A stretch of DNA of 40,069 bases from contig VBCM01000108.1 of the NCBI GenBank assembly GCA_005883675.1, forward strand, positions 1 to 40,069, in the 5' to 3' direction. Position 1 is the stretch's first letter. Each line of letters starts with the position of its first letter. The notes beneath the pieces were generated by a model. The model made no database searches. It was not told the DNA's origin and was given only the letters and a program-made list of their open reading frames with translations. A program made the translations under genes and the position numbers. The stretch is from Betaproteobacteria bacterium (lineage in GTDB: Bacteria; Pseudomonadota; Gammaproteobacteria; Burkholderiales; SG8-39). Below are positions 8,949-16,405 of the stretch, piece after piece.

Positions 8949-10256
8949 TCAGTCAGTGCGCTTCGCGAGGCGCCGTTCAAGCTGCGCCCGGCGCGCTTGC
9001 TCGAATTCCGGCAGCGAGATGCGACCGTCGCCGTCCGTGTCGAGGCGCGCGAACTCTTTCGCCAGGAATGGAAAGCGCCGCATCTCCTCGGCGGAGAGAT
9101 AGCCGTCGCCGTTCGTGTCGGCGGCGCGGAACTGCTGCAGCACTTGGGCGCGGAAGCGGCCCTCGTCATGCGGCGCGGCGTCGGCCGGCCGGGTGTAATG
9201 GTTTATCGCGAGCGCGAACGCGCCAAGCACAAGGGCCACGCCGAGCGCCGTGGCGAGCGGCAGCCATGAGCGCTTCGTCGGCGACGGCGCGAGCCGTAGC
9301 GGTGCCGGACGTTCTACGCGCAGCGTGCGTTCAGTCGTTGCCGCCGGCGGGGGAGCCTTCGGCACTGCCGGGCCGGACGCCGCTGCGAGCAGCACCGCGC
9401 GCCAGGCATCGACGCTCTGCGGCCGCTTCTTTTCGTCGAGCGCGAGCGCCCAGCCGATCGCGCGCAGGAACGGCGCGCTGTACGCGCTCGCCGCCTTCGC
9501 CAGGCCATCGGCGAGCGTGTCGCCGCGCATGCGCGTGACCGCATCGGGCGGCTGCGTGCCGGTGAGGCAACGGTAGAAAACGCCCCCGAGCGCATAGAGA
9601 TCGGTCCAGGGACCTTGCTTGCCGTCCGGCGAATACTGCTCGAGCGGCGCGTACCCCGGCGTGAGAATCGCGGTGAGCGCCCGCGTCTCGCCGCCGAGCG
9701 CGTTGCGCGCCGAGCCGAAGTCGATGAGGACCGGCGTGCTGTCGGTGCGCACGAAGATGTTGTCGGGCTTGATATCGCGATGCAGAAACCCCGCCGCATG
9801 CACCGCGCGCAGGCCGTCGAGCAGCGGTCCGGCGAGACGGCGCAACTGCGCTTCCGGCAGGCGCGGGTTCGCGATCAGCAGATTCTTGAGTGGCTCACCG
9901 CGCTCGTAGTCCATCACCATGTAAGCGGTGCCGTTCGCCTCGAAATAGCGGATCACCCGCACGATGTTCGGGTGGCTGAATCGTGCGAGCGTGCGTGCTT
10001 CCTGGAGGAACCTATCGAGGCCCCATTTGTAGTCTGGCTCGCGTTCCGTGGTCGCGGGCTGCACCGTGCCCTCGGCCGCGCGCATCGCGATATCAGACGG
10101 GAAGTACTCCTTGATCGCGACCGGCTTGTCGAGGTGCGTGTCGCGCGCGAGATAGGTTGTGCCGAAGCCGCCGGCGCCGAGCACCTGCTCGATGCGGTAC
10201 TCATGCAGCGTGGTCTGCGGCTGCAACGCGTTGCGATACTGCGGCAGTGAAGCCAT
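8949..10256 (-). CDS. Serine/threonine protein kinase with C-terminal EF-hand pair
   Basis: ATG start at 10256; 435 residues. Kinase domain at about 20-290: 'LGAGGFGTTYLARD', Lys49 in 'VAIKEYFP', catalytic 'HRDIKPDN' with Asp161, 'DFG' at 179-181, and 'PGYAPLEQY'. The 'IKEYFPSD' variant marks the bacterial kinase branch often linked to secretion and FHA modules. After a Pro/Ala-rich linker comes one membrane helix at about 331-351. Two adjacent EF-hand loops follow, 'DTNGDGYLSAEE' (380-391) and 'DTDGDGRISLPE' (406-417), both with all Ca2+-coordinating positions intact. With the kinase in the cytoplasm, the EF-hands would be periplasmic. It converges on the other kinase gene with a 4-base gap. 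Confidence 0.93.
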   Translation of the reverse strand: MASLPQYRNALQPQTTLHEYRIEQVLGAGGFGTTYLARDTHLDKPVAIKEYFPSDIAMRAAEGTVQPATTEREPDYKWGLDRFLQEARTLARFSHPNIVRVIRYFEANGTAYMVMDYERGEPLKNLLIANPRLPEAQLRRLAGPLLDGLRAVHAAGFLHRDIKPDNIFVRTDSTPVLIDFGSARNALGGETRALTAILTPGYAPLEQYSPDGKQGPWTDLYALGGVFYRCLTGTQPPDAVTRMRGDTLADGLAKAASAYSAPFLRAIGWALALDEKKRPQSVDAWRAVLLAAASGPAVPKAPPPAATTERTLRVERPAPLRLAPSPTKRSWLPLATALGVALVLGAFALAINHYTRPADAAPHDEGRFRAQVLQQFRAADTNGDGYLSAEEMRRFPFLAKEFARLDTDGDGRISLPEFEQARRAQLERRLAKRTD

Positions 10257-10274
10257 CGCCGCAGTGTAGCGAAC

Positions 10275-11114
10275 CTACGCCTCGAACGTGATGAGCCCCA
10301 TGCCGGTGGTCATGGGTGCGTAATAGTTCCGGTGCACGCGTCGCGCCTGCGGCGAGAGCGCGCCGCGCATCGTGAGCCACATGATGAGCTCGACCGCCTC
10401 CGCGCCCGCCTGCTCCATGATTTCCTGGTGCGTAATGCGCGCCAGCCGCTCCGGATCGGCCTCAAGCTGACCGAGGAACCACTGGTCGAATTTCTCGTTC
10501 ATGAAGCCAAAGCGCTTGCCCTGGAGCTGGTGCGACATGCCGCCCGTACCCATCACCACAATCTTTGAATCTTCTGGAAAGCTTTCGACGGCCGCACGCA
10601 ACGCTTGCCCGAGCCGATAGCAGCGTTGCCCGGTCGGCAGCGGATGCTGGATCACGTTCACCGCGAGCGGAATGGCGCGCACCGGCCAGCCGTTCGTGCT
10701 GTGCGGGAAGCAGAGGTTCATGGGCACGAGAAACCCGTGCTCTACCGCGAGCTCCTGGCAGAGCGTGAGGTCGAATTCATGCTCGTAGATGAGCGCCTGC
10801 GCCAGATGGTTCGACAGCTCGAAATCACCTTCGACCACAGGCAGCGAGCGCGTGCCAAAGCCTTCGTCGCCGATGGCGTAGTGCTCGGCGACGCCGAGGG
10901 CGAAGGTGGGGTACTTGTCGAAGGTGAAATCGGCGCCGTGGTCGTTGTAGACGACGATCGCCACGTCGGGCTTCAGGCGCTGGAGCCATTCGCGCACCGG
11001 TACATAGGCGTCGAAGAGCGGCTTCCACGCCGGCTCCTGCGTGCGGCCGCGATCGACCACCGGCCCGATCGACGGCACGTGGGAAAGCCCGATGCCGCCG
11101 ACAATGCGGCCCAT
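10275..11114 (-). CDS. ligB: Extradiol dioxygenase catalytic subunit, LigB family (protocatechuate 4,5-dioxygenase type)
   Basis: Start ATG 11114 overlaps the ligA TGA by one base; 279 residues. LigB-family iron ligands are visible: His12 in 'GIGLSHVPSIG' and a second His in 'VVYNDHGADF' (about 59). The acid-base His falls in 'VMGTGGMSHQLQG', and a Glu-rich C-terminal stretch 'QAGAEAVELIMW' supplies the candidate third ligand. Together with the small alpha subunit it should cleave protocatechuate-, gallate- or methylgallate-like catechols meta to the hydroxyls, using Fe(II) and O2. Downstream 4,5-pathway genes (ligC, ligI, ligJ) are not in the window. The precise ring substrate is not determinable. 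Confidence 0.85.
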   Translation of the reverse strand: MGRIVGGIGLSHVPSIGPVVDRGRTQEPAWKPLFDAYVPVREWLQRLKPDVAIVVYNDHGADFTFDKYPTFALGVAEHYAIGDEGFGTRSLPVVEGDFELSNHLAQALIYEHEFDLTLCQELAVEHGFLVPMNLCFPHSTNGWPVRAIPLAVNVIQHPLPTGQRCYRLGQALRAAVESFPEDSKIVVMGTGGMSHQLQGKRFGFMNEKFDQWFLGQLEADPERLARITHQEIMEQAGAEAVELIMWLTMRGALSPQARRVHRNYYAPMTTGMGLITFEA

Positions 11115-11467
11115 CACACCGCTCCGCGGATGTGGCGCGTGGCGAGGAACTCGTCGTAGCTCTCGCCGCGCATCTGCGCGCCCATCTTGTAGAGCCCGGT
11201 GCCGGTCACCGAGCCGATCTTCAGCAGGAAGTAGATATTGGTGCCGGCTTCGATCAGCCCCTCGAAATCGCGGCGGCGGATGAGCTCCTTCTCCGCTTCG
11301 GTGAGGGCGAAGCGCGACATGAAAGCCTCCTCGTCGCGCTTGAATGCGTCGCGCTCCTGCGGGGAGCAGAGCGCCGCGCACAGCTTGTTCAGCCGCTGCC
11401 CGCGGCGCGAGAGCCGCAGGTCGAACACTGTGGTGTCGGCGATCGGCCCGGTTAGCTGTTGCCCCAT
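11114..11467 (-). CDS. ligA: Extradiol dioxygenase small (alpha) subunit, LigA family
   Basis: ATG start at 11467 lies 16 bases inside the upstream MetE-like gene; 117 residues. The LigA pattern is clear: 'DTTVFDLRLSRRGQRLNKLCAAL', 'RDAFKRDEEAFMSRFALTEAEKELIRRRDFEGLIEAGTNIYFLLKIG', and a C-terminal region ending near the LigB start. The small subunit covers the LigB active site and helps bind substrate. It is slightly shorter than the archetype (about 139). Overlaps with both neighbours imply a single translationally coupled transcript with the MetE-like gene. Confidence 0.85.
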   Translation of the reverse strand: MGQQLTGPIADTTVFDLRLSRRGQRLNKLCAALCSPQERDAFKRDEEAFMSRFALTEAEKELIRRRDFEGLIEAGTNIYFLLKIGSVTGTGLYKMGAQMRGESYDEFLATRHIRGAV

Positions 11468-12549
11468 ACCTCGCGCGCGACGTCGATGCAGAGCTTGAGC
11501 TTCGCCTTTTCCTGCTCGACGGTGAGGTTGTTGCCGTGGTGCGTGCTCGAGAAGCCGCACTGCGGCGAGAGGCACATGTTCTCGAGCGGCACGTACTTCG
11601 CGGCGTCGTCGATACGGCGCTTGAGATGGTCCTTGCTCTCGAGCTCCGGCAGCTTGGAGCTGACGAGGCCGAGCACGACTTTCTTGCCCTTCGGCACGAA
11701 GCGCAGCGGCTCGAAGCCGCCCGCGCGCTCGGTGTCGTACTCGAGGAAGAAGCCATCGACGTCGAGCCCGGTGAACACGCGCTCGGCGACGAAGTCGGCG
11801 TAGGCGCCGGCTGCGAGCCAGGTGCTCTTGAAGTTGCCCCGGCAGGTGTGGATGCACACCGTCATGTCGTCCGGCACGTCGCGGATCGCCTCGTTGACCG
11901 CGCGCGCGTACATCTCGGCGTCCTTCTTCGGATCGTCGCCGAGTTGCTTGAAGTTTTCCTGCACCTTGGGGTCGCCCCACATGGCGATCGTCGTGTCGTC
12001 GATCTGCAGGTAGCGACAGCCCGCCTTGTAGAGGTCGGCGATCTCCTCGCGATACGCCTTCGTCGTATCCGCCCAGAAGTCGTCAAGGCTACGGTAGACC
12101 TGCTTCAGCGCCTCGCGGTCGCCGCGCGCGTGCAGCATCGCGGGCGAGGGCATGGTGAATTTGGGCACGCCTTTCGTGACGCACGACTTCAGGAACTTGA
12201 AGTGATCAAGCATCGAGGGCGCCGTGCGTCGCACCTTGCCCGAGAGCTTGAACATCGGCGGTTGCTCGTCGCTCGCGGCGAACGTGTGCTGCTTGTTCGC
12301 GGTGAGCTCGACGCCGTCGAAGCCGTGGATGAAGTCGATGTGCCACCAGTCGCGGCGGAACTCGCCGTCGGTGATCGCCTGCAGGCCGAGGCTCTCCTGC
12401 ATCTTGACCACCTCGCGGATGTCGCGGTCCTGGATGGCTTTCAGCTCGGCGTCCGAGAGCTCGCCGCGCCGGTTCTTGGCGCGCGCTTCGTGCAGATCTT
12501 GGGGACGCAGCAGGCTGCCGACGTGGTCGGCACGGAATGGCGGCTTCAT
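11452..12549 (-). CDS. Core-MetE-like cobalamin-independent methyltransferase
   Basis: ATG 12549 is preceded by a strong GGAGG. The 365-residue protein has only the C-terminal catalytic barrel of MetE ('FRADHVGSLLRP', 'ITDGEFRRDWWHIDF', 'YLQIDDTTIAMW'). The zinc/thiol site is recognisable: 'CIHTCRGNF' supplies His and Cys, 'FFLEYD' the Glu, and 'CLSPQCGFSS' the last Cys. Such short proteins (COG0620) are usually annotated as homocysteine methyltransferases, but families differ in methyl donor and some are folate-independent. It lies 46 bases after metK and overlaps ligA, so it may serve methionine formation from an unusual methyl donor or methyl removal linked to aromatic breakdown. Both functions are inference. 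Confidence 0.8.
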   Translation of the reverse strand: MKPPFRADHVGSLLRPQDLHEARAKNRRGELSDAELKAIQDRDIREVVKMQESLGLQAITDGEFRRDWWHIDFIHGFDGVELTANKQHTFAASDEQPPMFKLSGKVRRTAPSMLDHFKFLKSCVTKGVPKFTMPSPAMLHARGDREALKQVYRSLDDFWADTTKAYREEIADLYKAGCRYLQIDDTTIAMWGDPKVQENFKQLGDDPKKDAEMYARAVNEAIRDVPDDMTVCIHTCRGNFKSTWLAAGAYADFVAERVFTGLDVDGFFLEYDTERAGGFEPLRFVPKGKKVVLGLVSSKLPELESKDHLKRRIDDAAKYVPLENMCLSPQCGFSSTHHGNNLTVEQEKAKLKLCIDVAREVWGNS

Positions 12550-12595
12550 GGATACCTCCGGGTGGCTAGGCGGCGAGCTGCCTTGCGGCGGGCTT

Positions 12596-13747
12596 CTACG
12601 CCGCTTGTTTAAGGGCGAGCGCCTTGTCGGTTGCTTCCCAGGTGAACTCGGCCTCCTCGCGGCCGAAGTGGCCGTAGGCGGCGGTCTTCTCGTAGATCGG
12701 GCGCAGGAGATCGAGCATCTGGATGATGCCTCGCGGCCGCAGATCGAAGTGCTTGGTCACGAGCGCCGAGAGCGCGTCGTCGGACATCTTGCCCGTGCCC
12801 TGCGTCGTCACCATGACGCTCGTCGGGCGCGCGACGCCGATCGCGTAGGACACCTGCACCAGGCATTTTGAGGCGAGGCCCGCGGCGACGATGTTCTTCG
12901 CCACATAGCGAGCCGCGTATGCGGCGGAGCGATCCACCTTGGAGGGGTCCTTGCCCGAAAAAGCGCCACCGCCATGCGGCGCCGCGCCGCCGTAGGTGTC
13001 GACGATGATCTTGCGGCCGGTGACGCCGCAGTCGCCCTTCGGGCCGCCGATCTCGAAGGCGCCGGTGGGATTCACGAGATAACTGATCTTGCCCTTGACC
13101 ATGGACTTCGGCAGCACGGGCTTGATCACTTCCTCGACCACGGATTCGGCGAGCTTCTTGTGCTCGATGCCCGGCGCATGCTGGGTCGAGAGCACCACGG
13201 TGTCGATCGACTCGGGCCTGCCGTTCAGGTAGCGGATGGTGACCTGCGACTTGGCGTCCGGCCGCAGCCACGGCAGCCGGCCGCTACGGCGCAGCTCCGC
13301 CTGGCGCTCGACCAGGCGATGCGAGAGGAAGATGGGCAGCGGCATCAGGCTCGGCGTCTCGTCGCAGGCATAGCCGAACATGAGGCCCTGGTCACCGGCA
13401 CCCTGATCGAGGTCGATGCTCTTGTCGACGCCGCGCGCGATGTCGGGCGATTGCTGGCCGTAGGCGACGAGCACGGTGCAGGTCGAGGCATCGAAGCCGA
13501 TCGCCGGGTCGATGTAGCCGATGCGCTTGATGGTGTTGCGGGCCACTTCGTCGTAGTTGACGCGCGCGTGCGCCGTGATCTCCCCGGCGAGCACCACCAG
13601 GTTGTCCTTCACCAGGGTCTCCGCGGCGACGCGGCAAGTCTTGTCCTGCTTTAGAATCGCGTCGAGCACCGCATCGGAGATCTGGTCGGCGACCTTGTCC
13701 GGATGGCCTTCGGACACCGATTCGGAAGTGAAAAGAAAATCGCTCAT
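12596..13747 (-). CDS. metK: S-adenosylmethionine synthetase (methionine adenosyltransferase)
   Basis: Start ATG 13747 ('[25 protein letters not shown]'), 383 residues, the usual MetK length. The catalytic motifs are intact: '[15 protein letters not shown]' and the P-loop-like '[19 protein letters not shown]', with metal-binding Asp residues. It makes SAM from methionine and ATP in the cytosol. It is divergent from the lipid A acyltransferase gene with a 59-base gap, too short for a large riboswitch; I saw no SAM-class aptamer there. It appears to head the metK - MetE-like - ligA - ligB unit, so methyl-cycle and ring-cleavage genes are co-transcribed. Confidence 0.98.
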   Translation of the reverse strand: MSDFLFTSESVSEGHPDKVADQISDAVLDAILKQDKTCRVAAETLVKDNLVVLAGEITAHARVNYDEVARNTIKRIGYIDPAIGFDASTCTVLVAYGQQSPDIARGVDKSIDLDQGAGDQGLMFGYACDETPSLMPLPIFLSHRLVERQAELRRSGRLPWLRPDAKSQVTIRYLNGRPESIDTVVLSTQHAPGIEHKKLAESVVEEVIKPVLPKSMVKGKISYLVNPTGAFEIGGPKGDCGVTGRKIIVDTYGGAAPHGGGAFSGKDPSKVDRSAAYAARYVAKNIVAAGLASKCLVQVSYAIGVARPTSVMVTTQGTGKMSDDALSALVTKHFDLRPRGIIQMLDLLRPIYEKTAAYGHFGREEAEFTWEATDKALALKQAA

Positions 13748-13806
13748 TGCGCTTCGCTCGCCCCTTGGAGAAGGCCGCAAGGATACCAAATTTGCCTAGT
13801 TTTCCG

Positions 13807-14643
13807 ATGCGGTTGCTGCGCCTGCTCGCGCCTTTGCCGCTCGCGGCGCTGCATCGATTGGGAAGCGTCCTCGGCTGGCTGATCTATGGGATCTCGCCCA
13901 CGTACCGGCGGCACCTGCGTGAGAACCTGGCCGCCGCGCGCTACGACGACGCGCGGCTGCGCCGGCGGGCGATCGCCGCGGCGGGCCAGCTCGTCATGGA
14001 GCTGCCCGCGCTCTGGTTGCGGCCGCACGAGCAGGTGGTCGCGCTCGTCAAGGAGATCCATGGCGACGACGCCGTGCTCGCGGCGCAGCGCGCCGGGAAG
14101 GCGATTCTCTTTCTCACGCCGCATATGGGCGCCTTCGAGGTCGCGGCGCAGTACGCCGCAAGCCGCCTGCCGATCACTGTGCTCTACCGGCGCCCGAAGC
14201 TCGGCTGGCTCGAGCCGCTGATGCGCGCCGGGCGCGAGCGAGCGAATGTGCGCCTCGTGCCGGCGGACCTCGGCGGCGTGCGCGAAGTGTTCAAGGCGCT
14301 CGAGCGCGGCGAGGCAGTGGGCTTCCTGCCCGATCAGGTCCCCGGCGCGGGCGAAGGCGAATGGAGCGAATTCTTCGGCCGTCCCGCCTACACCATGACG
14401 CTCGCGGCGAAGCTCGCGGCGCGCGACAACGTCGCCTGCTTCCTCGCCTTTGCCAGGCGCCTGCCGCGCGGCGCGGGCTATTCGCTCCTCGTGCAGCCGC
14501 TCGTGTCCGCGCGCGCGGGCGAGAGCGCGACGCGCCGCTTGAACCGCGCCCTCGAGGAGCTCGTTGCGCTCTGCCCCGAGCAGTACCTCTGGGGCTATAA
14601 CCGCTACAAGGCGCCCAAAGGGGCGAAGCCCGTGCCGGCATGA
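13807..14643 (+). CDS. lpxL: Lipid A biosynthesis acyltransferase (LpxL/HtrB family)
   Basis: Start at ATG 13807 places the N-terminal hydrophobic anchor ('LLRLLAPLPLAALHRLG') first; an in-frame ATG at 13747 would overlap the metK start. The 278-residue product has the acyltransferase dyad H-x4-E as 'HMGAFE' (His106, Glu111), 'VLYRRPKLGWLEPLM', and 'GFLPDQVPGAGEGEWSEFFGRPAYT', all typical of inner-membrane late acyltransferases that add secondary acyl chains to Kdo-lipid A precursors. The next gene is a paralogue that starts within this one's stop (ATGA). Which chain each adds cannot be decided from sequence. Confidence 0.88.
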   Translation: MRLLRLLAPLPLAALHRLGSVLGWLIYGISPTYRRHLRENLAAARYDDARLRRRAIAAAGQLVMELPALWLRPHEQVVALVKEIHGDDAVLAAQRAGKAILFLTPHMGAFEVAAQYAASRLPITVLYRRPKLGWLEPLMRAGRERANVRLVPADLGGVREVFKALERGEAVGFLPDQVPGAGEGEWSEFFGRPAYTMTLAAKLAARDNVACFLAFARRLPRGAGYSLLVQPLVSARAGESATRRLNRALEELVALCPEQYLWGYNRYKAPKGAKPVPA

Positions 14644-15497
14644 GCCGCGTGGTACTCGCGCTCATGTGGCTCGTGCATTGGCTGCCGCTTCGCGTCATCG
14701 CCTGGATCGGCAACGCGGTGGGCACGCTGCTTTACTGGCTCATCCCCGAGCGCCGGCGAGTGACGCGCATCAATCTGCAGAAGTGCTTCCCTCAGATGGC
14801 TGCGGCGGAGCGCGAGCGCCTGGCGCGCGCGGCGTTCCGCGCCTTCTGCCGCGGCTTCGTCGATCGGGGGGTGCTCTGGTGGGCGCCGCCCGCGCGCATC
14901 AAGCGCATGGTGCGCCTCGTCGGCATCGAGCACCTGGATGCCGCCGGCCCGCGCGTCGTGCTGCTCGCGCCGCACTTCGCCGGCGTCGAAGCGGCGGGCC
15001 TGCGTCTTTCCATCGATCGCGACCTGTCGACGCTCTACCAGCACCAGAAGGACCCGGTGGTCGATCGGCGGCTGCTGGAGGGCCGCACGCGCTTTCGCTC
15101 GAACATCGTGTCGCGCCAGCAGGGACTGCGCAAGGTGCTGCACTGGATCAATGCCGGGATCCCGTTTTACTACCTGCCCGATCTCGACTTCGGCCGAAAG
15201 GGCACCACGTTCGTGCCGTTCTTCGGCGTGCCGGCCGCGACCGCCGTCGGCCTGTCGTATATTGCGCGCACCACCGGCGCGGCGGTGGTGCCGTGCGTGG
15301 CGCGCATGCTGCCGGCCGGCGGTTATGTCGCTCAGTTCTATCCGGCGTGGACCGGCTTCCCGAGCGGCGACGAGGTCGCGGACGCCCGGCGCATGATGGC
15401 GTTCATCGAGGAGCGCGTGCTCGAGATGCCCGAGCAGTACCACTGGATGCACAAGCGCTTCAAGACGCGCCCCGAGGGCGAGCCGAGGTTCTATTGA
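14640..15497 (+). CDS. Second lipid A acyltransferase (LpxL/LpxM-like)
   Basis: ATG 14640 overlaps the stop of the first acyltransferase gene. The 285-residue protein has an N-terminal membrane helix, 'VTRINLQKCFPQM', and the dyad 'HFAGVE' (His112, Glu117). 'FYYLPDLDFGRKGTTFVPFFGVPAAT' gives the PD(x)DFG pattern, and the C-terminus holds 'MPEQYHWMHKRFKTRP', which matches the 'P.qYlW.HkRfK' end of LpxL/M. It probably adds the other secondary acyl chain. Its Ala/Gly at the positions between His and Glu differ from its upstream paralogue, suggesting specialised acyl-donor choice. The following oxidoreductase gene starts inside its stop codon. Confidence 0.87.
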   Translation: MSRVVLALMWLVHWLPLRVIAWIGNAVGTLLYWLIPERRRVTRINLQKCFPQMAAAERERLARAAFRAFCRGFVDRGVLWWAPPARIKRMVRLVGIEHLDAAGPRVVLLAPHFAGVEAAGLRLSIDRDLSTLYQHQKDPVVDRRLLEGRTRFRSNIVSRQQGLRKVLHWINAGIPFYYLPDLDFGRKGTTFVPFFGVPAATAVGLSYIARTTGAAVVPCVARMLPAGGYVAQFYPAWTGFPSGDEVADARRMMAFIEERVLEMPEQYHWMHKRFKTRPEGEPRFY

Positions 15498-16405
15498 GAG
15501 CCGCGGTCATCGGCGCAGGCCACATGGGGCGCTATCACGCCCAGAAGCTCGCGCGCCTTCCGGGCGTGCAGCTCGTCGCCGTGGTGGACAGCGATCTCTC
15601 GCGCGCGCAGGCGCTTGGCGTCGCTGCATTTGCCGACTACCGCGCCATATTCGGCAAAGCTGACGCCGCGGTGATTGCGGTGCCGACGGACCGGCATTAC
15701 GAGATCGCGCGCGACTGCCTGCAGCACGGCCTGCATCTCCTGATCGAGAAGCCGATCGCCGCCACGCTCGCGCAGGCCGACGAGCTGATCGCGCTTGCCG
15801 CGTCGCGCAGCCTCGTGCTCCAGTCAGGGCACGTCGAGCGCTACAACCGCGCCTTCGGCGCGCTGCTCGCGCGCATGGACCGGCCGGTGTTCATCGAGGC
15901 CGAGCGGCTCGCCGGCTTCAAGACGCGCGGCGCCGAGGTCGATGTCGTGCTCGACCTCATGATCCACGACCTCGACCTCGCCTGCGCGCTCGCGCGCGCC
16001 GAGCCGGTCGAGGTGAGCGCCTGCGGCTTCCGCGTCCTGACGCGCGACATCGACATCGCCAACGCGCGCATCGAGTTCGCGAACGGTTGCGTCGCGAACC
16101 TCTCCGCGAGCCGCGTGAGCCAAGCGCCGGTGCGGAAGCTGCGCATTTTCCAGCCCGACCTCTACGTCTCCGCCGACCTGCAGGCCGGGAAGCTGCGTTA
16201 TGTGCGCGAGGCGGGCGGCGCCATCGCCGAGACCGAGGAAACGTACGAGGGCGGCGACGCCCTCGCCGAGCAGGCGGCGGCGTTCGTGGCCGCGGTGGAA
16301 AAAGGCGCCGCGGTGCCCATCGACGGCAGGCAGGGCCGGCGCGCGCTCGAGCTTGCGCTGACGGTCGGCCGCCTGGTGCGCGAGCGCCTCGAGAAGTTTA
16401 TTTAG
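15494..16405 (+). CDS. Gfo/Idh/MocA family NAD(P)-dependent oxidoreductase
   Basis: TTG start at 15494 overlaps the TGA of the acyltransferase (TTGA); 303 residues. The Rossmann motif 'VIGAGHMGRYHAQKLARL' starts immediately and 'LIEKPIAATLAQADELI' is the family EKP signature. 'DLMIHDLDLACAL' holds the catalytic-His region. This sequence style is that of the sugar-nucleotide branch (WlbA/GnnA-like UDP-GlcNAc 3-dehydrogenases). Coupling to two lipid A acyltransferases suggests a role in lipid A or LPS sugar modification; no adjacent aminotransferase (GnnB-like) is present. Its TAG overlaps the TAA of the convergent gene. Confidence 0.85.
   Translation: MRAAVIGAGHMGRYHAQKLARLPGVQLVAVVDSDLSRAQALGVAAFADYRAIFGKADAAVIAVPTDRHYEIARDCLQHGLHLLIEKPIAATLAQADELIALAASRSLVLQSGHVERYNRAFGALLARMDRPVFIEAERLAGFKTRGAEVDVVLDLMIHDLDLACALARAEPVEVSACGFRVLTRDIDIANARIEFANGCVANLSASRVSQAPVRKLRIFQPDLYVSADLQAGKLRYVREAGGAIAETEETYEGGDALAEQAAAFVAAVEKGAAVPIDGRQGRRALELALTVGRLVRERLEKFI

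Noticed and set aside
7802-9169. Minus-strand frame of 455 codons across the first kinase gene
   Set aside because: It is the antisense of an intact kinase domain and partly overlaps the EF-hand kinase in another frame; no protein-like motifs.
13748-13806. SAM-class riboswitch before metK
   Set aside because: The gap to the divergent gene is only 59 bases and shows no recognisable SAM aptamer consensus or stem set.
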